A DNA stretch of 64,000 nt. It comes from Neostapfia colusana. Its lineage: Eukaryota; Streptophyta; Magnoliopsida; Poales; Poaceae. The stretch lies in assembly GCA_030760725.1 (NCBI GenBank), contig JASWHV010000007.1, forward strand, positions 22,232,824 through 22,296,823, in the 5' to 3' direction. Positions 29,096 through 39,696 of this stretch are shown here, in pieces. The number at the start of each line of letters is the position of its first letter. Position 1 is the stretch's first letter. The position numbers and the translations under genes are program-made. The notes under the pieces are model-generated. The model did not search any database. It was not told the origin of the DNA and saw only the letters and a list, made by a program, of their open reading frames with translations.

Positions 29096-32000
29096 TGTAA
29101 CACCCCAAAACCTGTTAAGAGGGGAATTTAAAAATTTTTGGACGTACTGCATGTGGTGCAGAAATTTAAATTCAAATTGGAATTCAAATTCAACTCAAAA
29201 CAGAAAAGAAAAAGAAAAAACAAAACCCCCGGCTAGTGGGCCGAAACCCACCAGCCGGCCCACCATACCCCCGCGCCAGCCCGCAGCCGCGCGCTCCTTT
29301 TCCCTCTCACTGACACGCGGGGCCCGCCGTCGTCTTCCTCCTCGCGCGCGCTCGGCCGATTCCTGGACTCCTCTCTCTCCCGAATCAAAACTACCCCCGG
29401 AAACCCACGACCCCAGCCGAATTCTGGTCCCGGATGACTCAAACTCAATCACAACCGACACGCCGCCCTCCCCCGTCTATATAAACACCGGTATCGCCCC
29501 GTTTTCCCCACCCGATCGGCTGTTTTTCCTCCCGGTGAGAACCGAAGCTCCGATCGCCAATTTCTCTCGATCTCTGCTCAGATTTTTTGATCTAACGCAC
29601 CGATCGTGTTCCACCGCTTCCGGGGAATCACGCAGGTGCAGAAAACTCGGTGGTTTGCGCTCTAGGCACAGCTCCGACGAGCACCGCAGCGGTTCCACCT
29701 CGGACATCGACGCCGACCGCCTTCTAAGACCTCCGAGCTCAAGAAAAACCCCGAGGTGAGATCCCCGACCTCCCCTCCACCGATCTATGCCATGAAATCC
29801 CAGTTTTAGGAGGTATAGACGAAGATCCGAAGTTCTCCGGCGAGATCGCCGCCTCCCGCCGCCGCGCGCCGCCGGGCAGCGCCGCCCGCGCACGATCAGA
29901 GCGACGTGGCTGCTTATGCGCCGTCTATTTTATATCGCACGGTAGAATTAAAACCCGCGCGTACCGGTTCGGCGATCTAATCTGAGCTGTCTGTTTTAAA
30001 TCGGACGGTCCACATAAGCCCCGCATTATAAAGGCCGGGATTCTTACGCGCTACCCCCTGGGTATTTCGGAAAATACGAGCTAGACCCGGAAACTTCTGA
30101 TCTAGCCCCTGGAAGTTCAGAAATTCATGTAAATTCATTTAAAAATCAGTTTTAGCCCCTGGACTTAATAAAAATTAGGAAAACCCCTCTGTTATGTGTA
30201 GCTAGACCCCTGGAAATTTATGAAATAATATAATAGACCCTGTAGTGGGGTGAGTTTACCTTTTTAACCCTGTATAATATTAAATTTAGGAATTTGAATA
30301 TGTGATTAGGATTTAAAATTTAAAGGGTGAGACAAACAATTGTAAATTCAAATTTAAACTCTCCTAGCACTTGGAAAATTTTAGAATGAGTTAAAAGTAG
30401 ATTTTAAGCTGAAATGAATCTGTTTAATTGATTGTTCACATTTATTAGTTATAGGGACACAATTTTTAGGTTAATAAATAATTCTGAAAATGGGTAAAAT
30501 AAATTTAAATTAGTTCACATCAGAGGAGAGGTTCAAAAACATATTATTTAATATTTTAGATCAGAACCTATTCTGTTTAGATGATATGCCCTACTATTTA
30601 ATATTAAAACTCACTTTTAGGCATAGAAAATAAATCTGGAAAATATAGGAAAATAGGTATGCATAACTAGAAAATGATAAATGAAGTTTCTAAATCCAAA
30701 GATTTCAGTTTAGGATTTGGTAGAAGATCTGAAAACCCATTTAGAGTAGGAAAATACCTTCCATGCATACTTGGTAGCTAAGAAGTGTATCAATTGAATA
30801 TAAGGAATTTGTTCAAATTGGAAATTCATATATAGTGTGCAAACAGAAATCTGAATACAAAAGTTAGAAATCATATACACATGTTTAAAAGTGCATGTAA
30901 GCCAAAAATCAACACACATAGAGTAACCACAACCCTTAGAAATGTGAATGACTTTCATAGGTGTGAATGTGTGGTTTGTATGAAGTGAAAGTGTGAACTA
31001 TGTCTTATGGATTGTTGTTTTCTTTTGCTATGTGTGTTGGCATGAGTAGAACCTGCCCCAGAGCAAGTTCTTCCCTTCCAAGATCAGGACTATCCATTCC
31101 CAGAGCAACAGGAAGAAGGCAAGTGTCCTTGACCACTTTGTTCCTATACTAGGATGTGTAGATAGAATTATTTGCATTGTCAATTGAAATATGAAACCCA
31201 TGCTAGGAAGTTTCCCTAGAATTGCATTACCTTGTTTTCCTTGTAACTTGGGTTGGGATTTGCTCTATTATGTCATTCATTCATATTACTTATGCTTAGC
31301 CATGCTTAGAATGGGATAAGTGGGATATGAGATCATCAATTTATTTACCTTACTCTTGAATGAGATATTATGAGTTATGTAGAGGTAGGGATCGAGGCAA
31401 GTTGGATGATTTGGTTGGTGTTGGGTGCACGAGACTCGGGTTTGTGTTTAGTACTTGCCTGGATCCTAAGGACCGGTTCATGGAGCATGTAACCTGGCTT
31501 TACCATGCCAACCACATGCTGAGATGGGGCAGCTTGGCCAATTAATTAGGTGTATCCTCGGCGTTGAATGGGTGTGTTGGATGGTGCGGGGAGTAGGTGT
31601 CAGCTGAACTACCATATGAACCACAAGGCTCAAGAGGGGGCCACTGCAGCGGGGTTGGAGCCTCTTGTATGCTGTTAGGTGTGAAACCTCAGTGGGCCCA
31701 CGCTCGTCGGGAATCCCTTTGTAAAGGCTTCGTAGTGATCTCCTGGCTACACACCTGGGAAGTGTGAATGTGGTTCGTAGCCACTGGCATAATGAAGGTT
31801 CTTTTAGTCCACCCGGCAACGGGGGATGAAATCACTACATGTGGGTACAGTGGTGCAAACTCTGCAGAGTCAAAACTGTCATGACAGTCGTGCTCACGGT
31901 CAAGAGAGGCTTGGACTTATTCATGATTAGAGGATGATGACTTTGGAAGTTGTGGATGTTAAGCGGGGAGCTTAATATTTGAAATGATGTTATGGTTATT

Positions 32001-32520
32001 TGATTATGATGATGGGTTGGGAGATTGGGACCATTTCACCTGTGTAGTAATGTAGGTGCTTAATAAGCTAAGGTGGTAGGCAATAATTGCGTAGTGCTTT
32101 AACCATGAGTTCAACCTCTCCTTGTTCTAGCCATGCATGGCATAACTTTCCCACACTTGCTGAGTACCAACGGTACTCAACCTTGCATATTTGTTGGTTT
32201 AAATTGCTGCTCAGGTCAAGGGGATGATGTGGTGTTCAATGACCAAGACTTCGGACCCGAAGAAGGATTCTAGGTTCATGGAGGCCCCCGGGCAACGCCT
32301 GTGACGGAGCCCACAAGAATAATATTCCGTTGCTACTTTATTTACTTGTTATGAACTTAATATTGTCCATCGAGACATATGCTATGTAAGACTCATTTAT
32401 ATTCGACACCTGGCTTGTAATAAATGATGCTTCACTATTTGTCATCACATGTGTGAGAAAATGATCCTGGCATACATGTGATATTCACTCGGTTGTTCTT
32501 CAGAGAAACCGGGTGTGACA
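29096..32520 (+). repeat. Element C 3' LTR
   Basis: 3425 bp, TGTAACACCCC...GTGTGACA. It is colinear with 19843-23271 and carries the same TATA box, donor-like site (29756), exon-like blocks (31050-31118, donor GCAAGT; 32215-32273) and hairpins. The next five bases are the TSD GGCCC. Confidence 0.95.
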
Positions 32521-32606
32521 GGCCCGGAGTTGTAGGACACGTGGCATCTACGGAGCTCTACTTGGTAGGAAGAGACGCTTGGAGTTGTTTTCCACGCGGA
32601 AGCACC
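32521..32606 (-). repeat. B2 LTR, remaining segment between C and F
   Basis: Begins with the C TSD (GGCCC) and continues GGAGTTGTAGGACACG, the kind of sequence seen just before C (GGAGTTGTTGGACAGG at about 19790). It ends at GCACC, the presumed left TSD of element F. Confidence 0.65.
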
Positions 32607-35259
32607 TGTGGGGACCACCCCGTGGTTCACCCACTCCGGGATCACAGAGGGTGGTGCCGTGCGATTCGGCACCCAACCGCACACAAGAAAAGATTAAGAA
32701 CAGCATACAAGCTTTAATTTTACATATAACAGCGGAAGTCTTTTACAAAAGTAATATACAGCGGAAGTCTTATTAATAGCTAAACTCTCAGCCTAGCTAT
32801 GCAAAAGTGCAGCCGTCCAGCCTGGGGACGCTACACACTAGCAACATAAGCGGAGATCATGGCGGCGTACAGGGCTCTAGCTCGGCCGTGTACCCCGATG
32901 GGGGCATCGTCTTGTCCTCGGACCCTTCCTCATAACTCTCACATGCACACAGCTCAAATATTGCAACCGTGAGCACGATGGCTCAACAAGGCTTAACCGA
33001 CAACCCTAATCATGGAACTCTACATGCAGGGATTTGTAATATAGGGACATGACATTGCAATAAAGACATGCCTACATGTAGCCCCTTACTTTCAGTTTTA
33101 TAGCAGTAGATTAGAGTGCCTTAGTCACCCCTCACATCGGAAGTCCACAATCAAACAAGAAATGATTTCCTCCGATGTGGTTATGCCCAAAGTGGAAGAT
33201 AAACTTAATAAGCTCTGTGTCTACAACATACATGGTTTCAAGACAGTAATAGTTCAATACAACACATTCATCTGGCTTCTTTCACTTCTTACTACGTTAC
33301 AGAACAGTAAACAAGTGGTACTCAAATAACCGCGACGGACGGTGATTGCAATCAGAAGACACCTGGATAACACTTCACATACACCCACTTAAGTGTGATG
33401 CTTCACACCTTCCTACTCTGTTGTATGCAGCAACCTTTCGAAGGAAACCCAAATGCCGAACCGGTCCATCTGTAACAGGAAGGAGGTCCCCACGTGGAGC
33501 GTGTCTGTGCCCACCGGCAGATTTACACCTTGCTACCCTCAACCCACTCCTATAAAACGGTTGGGTAAGCCTCGGCGCCCAGGTTAACCAATTACATTGG
33601 TTTCCTGCTTATGTCAGTATGCCATCCAGTACTGTTCAAAACTTGTCCATCAGGACCGCACACGACTTGGTCCTCAATCGACACCAACAGGGCTACGCAC
33701 GTGAGACCTCCGCTCATTGCATCTTACCCCCTCCCCCCCTGCTGGGTCTCAGTTTCACATTCTTAAGCCATTCTCTACTCTTTTCCGTCCCGTGTGATAA
33801 GATATGACCTCACGAGTAGATTCCAACTACTCGACTTCTACCGAGATCCTAAGAACATTAGCATGGCATTCTCTACTCGACAAGTTTGTAAACTACCCAG
33901 CCCTTCATAGGTTTTAAAGTCATGCAAGTGGGGTTGCAAACTCCTTAACTCTAATGCAACCATTCAACCTAGACATAGGTGATACAAATGAAAACTTTGC
34001 AAAAGGTAATTAAATGCAAACCAGGGCTTACCTGGTTGCGAGTCAAAAGGAAAGTTAGCTTCTGGTGGGAGGACGTCCAACGCTCCGGGGTGTCCTCAAC
34101 TTCCGTCACTATATGAAATGTAGAAAAATATGTGTTTAAGTGTTAATCAAGTTTAAGAGTTAAACTTCTATTCATAGCTACTGCTATTTAGATTCGTTAA
34201 TTGGCTTTGGGATTTTTCCAGTGGATACTAGCCTCTCTAAGGATGATCTGAGCAAAATTTGGAGAAATTTCATTGAACCTTGTGGTCTCCAAAATTCCCA
34301 CAAGTACAAGGCTTCTCTGAATTTTGAGCCCAAATCTGAAGTTTTGACATGTCTAACAGTGGAAGATCTAATTAGAGCAGGTCTCTATGGTTCTAACAAA
34401 ATTTATTTCACCCTTTTTGGAGCTACCTACAGGGAGATATGAATTTTTGAAGTTGATATGAAATGCTGAGAAGTTTCTGTTTAGAATTGGAATTTCCAAA
34501 TGAAGGCTGAACTTTGGATCACAATTTAGTCTAGCAAATGAACTCCAATGAATCTCAAATTTTTACAGGAGATCACTAATATCATGAAGAATCTTCTGGC
34601 CCAATATAGGAAAATCCATAACAGGGATCTTCTGGAATTATTTCCCAAAGATATAACTTTGATGAATTTTGGAGAAAATTCCAGAAGTCTTCAGATCAAA
34701 TTCTTTGCATTTCTGCAAGGTACTGACTCAGAGGAATCCAAAAAAAATTGTTTCACAAATTTGTACATTCCTATTAAAAGTTATGAGGTTTCAAAGTTGG
34801 ACCGAATTCTGAAATTTGGGAAAAGTTTAAACTCTGGTTGTGGGCCCTACGATTTAAATCGGCCCACTCAGCTCACGGCTACACCGAGGCCTACGGGGTT
34901 TTCCCCGCGCAGCCGCATCCGATCGGTGCCACAAGCCGATCCCCGCGAAGGAAACAGAGGCTAACTGGTGGGACCCGCGCTCCTTCGTCTACCTCGCGCT
35001 GCCCGCGCTCTCCGCGGCGGTGCACTCCGGCGAGGCTCGCCGGAACAGGGTTCCCGTACTCCAAACTTCGCCAAACTCGCCGCCTGCGAGTTTTCCAACA
35101 TGTTGAACACGATGGAGGGGTCGGGGAAGGATGACAATGACTGGAACAGTGCTCGCAGCGGCGCCATGTAGAACTCCACTTCGGCGACCTCGTTCTCACT
35201 CGGCAATGGGTCATTCGGGCTAGGGTTTGCTCCAAAAGCACCAGTGAGCCATGGACAAC
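32607..35259 (-). repeat. Element F 3' LTR, segment 1
   Basis: Starts TGTGGGGACCACCCC on the plus strand (LTR end on the minus strand, ...CCCCACA). 33231-34604 aligns with 62655-64000. The stretch of about 590 bp at 32640-33230 is absent from the right LTR. Two GCGGAAGTC motifs 29-30 bp apart (32732, 32761) resemble the triplet in element A. 34600-35259 is GC-rich and matches nothing else here, since the partner LTR runs off the window. No gene is supported. Confidence 0.82.
35255..35259 (+). repeat. Target-site duplication of element E (left copy)
   Basis: ACAAC directly before the E 5' LTR; repeated as ACAAC at 47650-47654 directly after the 3' LTR. Confidence 0.93.
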
Positions 35260-38200
35260 TGTAACACCCCAAAAGCCTGTTAAAAGGGAATTTAAAATTT
35301 TTTGGACGTATTGCATGTGTTGCAAAAATTCAAATTCAAACTGGAATTCAAATTAAACTCAAAACAGAAATTAAAAAGAAAAAGAAAAGGAAAAAAACCT
35401 CCCTGGCCAGTGGGCCGAAACCCACCAGCCGGCCCTGTCATTCCCGCGCCAGCCCGCAAGCCGCGCGCCCGCGTATCTCTCGTAGACAGGCGGGACCCAC
35501 CTGTCATCCCCGACCTCCCGCTCGCGCCGACCCCGGACTGTTCCCCGCGCGCGCGATCGTAACCGACCGGATTTCCGCGTCCCGCAGCCCGACTCCCGGT
35601 CCCAGAAGGCTCCAGCTCGATCTAAACAAACCCGCCGCCCTTCCCCGGCTATATAAACCCCGGCATCTCCCCTTTTTTCCCCCACGATCCGTCGTTTTTC
35701 CTTCCGGTGAGAACCCGAGTTTCCTTCCGGTGAGATCGCCGCCTCCCGCCGTCGGGCGCCGCCGGGCAGCGCCGCCCGCGCTCGATCAGAGCGACGTGGC
35801 CGCTTGTGCGTCGTCTATTTTAAATCACACGGTAGAATTTAAATCCCCGCGTACCGGTTCGACGTTATAATCTCAGCCGTCTGTTTTAAATCGGACGGTC
35901 CACGTCAGCCCCGCGTTATAAAGGTCGGGATTCTTACGCGCTACCCCCTGGGGTTCTCGGAAAATACGAGCTAACCCCGGAAACTTCTGATCTAGCCCCT
36001 GGAACTTCAGAAAATCATGTAAATTCATTTTAAAATCAGTTTTAGCCCCTGGACTTAATAAAAATTAGGAAAACCCCTCTGTTATGTGTAGTTAGACCCC
36101 TGGAAATTCTTAAAATGATATAATAGACCCTGTAGTAGGGTGAGTTTACCTTTTTAACCCTATGTGATATTAAATTTAGGAATTTGAATATGTGATTAGT
36201 ATTTAAAATTTAAAAGATGGGACAAACACATTGTAAATTCAAATTAAAAACTTTCCTAGTACTTGGAAAATTTTGGAGTGAGATAAAAATAGATTTTTGG
36301 CTGAAATGAATCTGTTTAATTGATTATTCACATTTATTAGTTATAGGGACACATTTTTAAGTAGAGAATAATTCTGAAAATTAGTAAAATAAATGTAAAA
36401 TAGCTCACATCAGAGGAGAAGTTCAAAAATATATTATTTAATATTTTAGACCCAAAACCTATTCTGTTTAGATGAGATGTCTTACTATTTTCATAATAAA
36501 GTTCAACTTTAGGCATAGGAAATAAATCTGAAAATATAGCAAGCTAGGTATGAATAACTAGAAAATGATAAATGAAGTTTCTAAAATCCAAAGAATTCAG
36601 TTTAGGGTTGGTAGAAGGTCTGAAGACACATATGGAGTAGGAAAATACCTTTCATGCATACTTGGTAGCTAAAATGTGTATCAATTAAATATAAGGGATT
36701 TATTTAAATTAGAAATTCATATATAGTATGCCAACATAAATATGAATACAAAAGTAGAAACAATATGCACATGTTTAAAAGTGCATGTAAGCCCAAAAAT
36801 CAACACACATAGAGTAACCACAACACATAGGAATGGGAATGGCTTTCATAAATGTGAATGTGTGGTTTGTATGAAGTGGAAGTGTGAACTATGTCTTATG
36901 GATTGTTGTTTTCTTTTGCTATGTGTGATGGTATGAAGTAGAACCTGCTCCAGAGCAAGTTCTTCCTTTCCAAGACCAGGACTACCCATTCCAAGAGCAG
37001 CAGGAAGAAGGCAAGTGTCCTTGACCACTTTGATCCCATACTAGGATGTGTAGATAGAATTATTTGTATTGTCAATTGAAAAGATAAAACCCATGCTAGG
37101 ATGTTTCCCTAGAATTGCATTACCTTGTTTCCTTGTAGCTTGGGTTGGGATTCATTTTATCATGTCATTTATTATTATGCATATGCTTAGCCATGCTTAG
37201 AATGGGATATTTGGGATATGAGATCATCAGTTTGTTTTACCATACTCTTGAGTGAGATATTGTGAGTTATGTAGAGGTAGGGATCAAGGCAAGTTGGATG
37301 TTTTGGTTGGTGCTGGGTGCACGAGACTCGGGTTTGTGTTTAGTACTTGCCTGGATCCTAAGGACCGGTTCATGGAGCATGTAACCTGGCTTTACCGTGC
37401 CAACCACATGCTGAGATGGGGCAGCTTGGCCAATTAATTAGGTGTATCCCCGGCGTAGTATGGGTGTTTTGGATGGTGCGGGGAATAGGTGTCAGCTGGA
37501 CTACCATATGAACTGCAAGGCTCAAGAGGGGGCCACTGCAGCGGGGTTGGAGCCTCTTGTATGCTGTTAGGGGTGAAATCTCAGTGGGCCCACGCTCGTC
37601 GAGAATCCCTTTGTAAAGGCTTCGTAGTGATCTCCTGGCTACACACCTGGGAAGTGTGAATGTGGTTCGTGGCCACTGGCATAATGGAGGTTCTTTTAGT
37701 CCACCCGGCAATGGGGGATGAAATCACTACATGTGGGTACAGTGGTGCAAACTCTGCAGAGTCAAAACTGTCATGACAGCCGTGCTCACGGTCAAGAGCG
37801 GCTTGGACTTATTCATGATTAGAGTATGATGACCTTGGAGGTTGTGAATATTAAGCGGGGAGCTTAACATTGGAAATGATGTTATGGTTATTTGATTATG
37901 ATGATGGGATGGGAGTTTGGGACCATTTCACCTGTGTAGTAATGTAGGTGCTTAATAAGCTAAGGTGATAGGTATTAATCGCGTAGTGCTTTAACCCTGA
38001 GTTCAATCTCTCCTTGCTTTAGCCATGCATGACATAACTTTCCCACACTTGCTGAGTACCATCGGTACTCAACCTTGCATATTTGTGGATTTATATTGCT
38101 GCTCGGGTCAAGATAATGAAGTGGTGTTTAATGACCAAGACTTTGGAACCAAAGAAGGTTTCTAGGTTCATGGAGTCCCCCGGGCAACGCCTGTGACGGA

Positions 38201-38413
38201 GCCCACAAGAATAATATTCGGCTGCTAGATTATTTATTTGTGATGAACATTATTATCGTCCGTCGAGACATATGCTATGTAAGACTTATTTATATTCGAC
38301 ACCTGGCTTGTAATAAATGATGCTTCACTATTTGTCATCACATGTATGAGAAAATGATCCTGGCATACATGTGATATTCACTTGGTTGTTCTTCGGAAAA
38401 ACCGGGTGTGACA
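35260..38413 (+). repeat. Element E 5' LTR, with internal deletion
   Basis: 3154 bp, TGTAACACC...GTGTGACA. It is 285 bp shorter than the 3' LTR. After GAGTTTCC at about 35725 the sequence jumps to GAGATCGCCGCC, with TTCCTTCCGGTGAGA repeated at the junction. The lost part equals about 44680-44966, which holds the candidate first exon and donor. The exon-like blocks at 36942-37010 and 38107-38165 remain, but the second has lost its acceptor AG. Confidence 0.93.
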
Positions 38414-38417
38414 GAAG

Positions 38418-38430
38418 TAGTATCAGAGCC
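38418..38430 (+). other. Element E primer binding site, one base changed
   Basis: TAGTATCAGAGCC, against TGGTATCAGAGCC in C: a G-to-A change at the second base of the tRNA-Met-type site. Confidence 0.88.
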
Positions 38431-38614
38431 AAGGCTTGCCCGTAGGAACGTGGACCTAGGCTTGTCCTATTTTCTTAAAAACTATTTTACAAGGGGTGTG
38501 TTGAAAAGTGTTATTTAATGGAGTCACTTTCTTCATCTTACCCCAACCTTCATTCAAAATAGGATTTTTGTTTAAAAGTTTATCTAACCTAAGTTTAAAT
38601 GCTTTCTGTTTTAG

Positions 38615-39394
38615 ATGGTTCGCATGATTCGCACCACTCGCAAGTCCACAGGAGGGAGAGTTCCCATAGTTGCCCTTGCCCAAAGAGAGGAGAGCCGTCC
38701 GGTGACGTACCTTTCCTACGGATTGGCAGTAGGAGGCTTGTTGCGCCGTCTTCGATGTATGCTCCAAGCCGCTGGCAATACGGGCAAGCTAATCATACAC
38801 TATAGCTCCACCAGGACCGTTCGGGAGAAGCGGGAAGAATGGAGTTTGGAAATGAGGATTATCCATGAAAATCAGCTGCTTAAGATCCACCGCTCTCCAG
38901 CTTGTCGAGCGACACAGGTCGATGCGGAGAAGGATGTTACCTGGGAGGCCATCACCTGCCAGAGTCACATCTATCGTCGACACCTGGACAGAACTGAGTA
39001 CATGTATGTCCTCCAGCGCGAGAGTGGTACAACGGAGTATAAGTACCCGCCAGTGCAGCAAGGGACTTCCCATGAGCACATGGACTTGTGCTTGGAGGAT
39101 GCTGCTATGCTCAGCACTCGACTGCAGGAGTGTCAGCAGGAGCTTCAGGATGTTCGTGACACCCTGAAGGAAACTGAGGCGTTGCTTCGAGCCTGCTTGA
39201 GGGCGAGAGAAAGGGGAGATGGGAATGAACTGTTTGTCACCATGAATGACACATGGACTCCTGACTCCCCAGATCGCCGGGCGATCAGGCGTCGTCTCAC
39301 TTCTCCACCAGCAGCCTCCCCACCCAAAGCAGAGTCAGAAGGCAGCCGCAATAATGAGGAAGATCCCGAGGAGCCAGCTCAGGGATACGAGTAG
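38615..39394 (+). CDS. ORF0 of element E: extra protein with a histone-H3-tail-like N-terminus
   Basis: 259 codons, intact, about 92% identical to the C copy by hand count. The start ATG follows TTTCTGTTTTAG directly. The H3-like N-terminus reads MVRMIRTTRKSTGGRVP, with Thr at the position of H3 A7 but K9, S10, T11 and both glycines kept. Residues about 88-185 are identical to the C copy, including the coiled-coil-like QECQQELQDVRDTLKE. The stop lies three codons later than in C. It stays open although the same element has a broken pol. Function unknown. Confidence 0.85.
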   Translation: MVRMIRTTRKSTGGRVPIVALAQREESRPVTYLSYGLAVGGLLRRLRCMLQAAGNTGKLIIHYSSTRTVREKREEWSLEMRIIHENQLLKIHRSPACRATQVDAEKDVTWEAITCQSHIYRRHLDRTEYMYVLQRESGTTEYKYPPVQQGTSHEHMDLCLEDAAMLSTRLQECQQELQDVRDTLKETEALLRACLRARERGDGNELFVTMNDTWTPDSPDRRAIRRRLTSPPAASPPKAESEGSRNNEEDPEEPAQGYE

Positions 39395-39696
39395 TGTAGA
39401 GTCTTTCCCTTAGTTAGCAAGATGTCGAATAGTCGAGTCGTTACCTTAGTTAATGGTGTGTTAATGCTTGGTGTGTGACGTGAGTTGTGGAAGCCATGAG
39501 CAATTGTCCACAACCTCGTCTTCAGATTGTTTTGCTTTGGTGTGCGAACCCACATGAAATAATAGTGCATTTATTTTTGTGTGAGACATGAACCCTCAGA
39601 AAGTATAACAAAGCCTCAACACTTTAAAGTAAAAACAAGTGAAAGTAGTAAGATAATACGTAATGCTTTAAATTAACATTTGGTTGATCATGCTAG
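39395..39696 (+). other. Spacer between ORF0 and gag of element E
   Basis: 302 bp, non-coding, similar to the C spacer. It ends TTGATCATGCTAG directly before the gag ATG. Confidence 0.6.

Larger units (their letters stand above)
19843..32520 (+). mobile_element. Element C: full-length Ty3/gypsy chromovirus with ORF0
   Basis: 12.68 kb with LTRs 19843-23271 and 29096-32520, a PBS, ORF0, gag-pol in one frame, a PPT and 5-bp TSDs. A sample of about 240 bp shows about five differences between its LTRs. ORF0 is intact. Gag-pol has one 1-nt deletion and four stops, so the element cannot move by itself. Element E is a sister copy of the same family. As I recall, an extra ORF upstream of gag has been described in the rice RIRE3/RIRE8 group, which may be the relatives. 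Confidence 0.96.

Noticed and set aside
31478..31819. Minus-strand ORF of 113 codons conserved in three C/E LTR copies (also 37370-37711 and 46606-46947)
   Set aside because: It starts with TTG, not ATG. Roughly ten of about fourteen nucleotide differences between copies change the amino acid, so there is no sign of coding constraint. General LTR similarity explains it.
34838..35325. GC-rich ORFs just left of element E
   Set aside because: They overlap in several frames with no motif, and part runs into the E LTR. Treated as F LTR sequence, although a captured gene piece cannot be excluded without the partner LTR.
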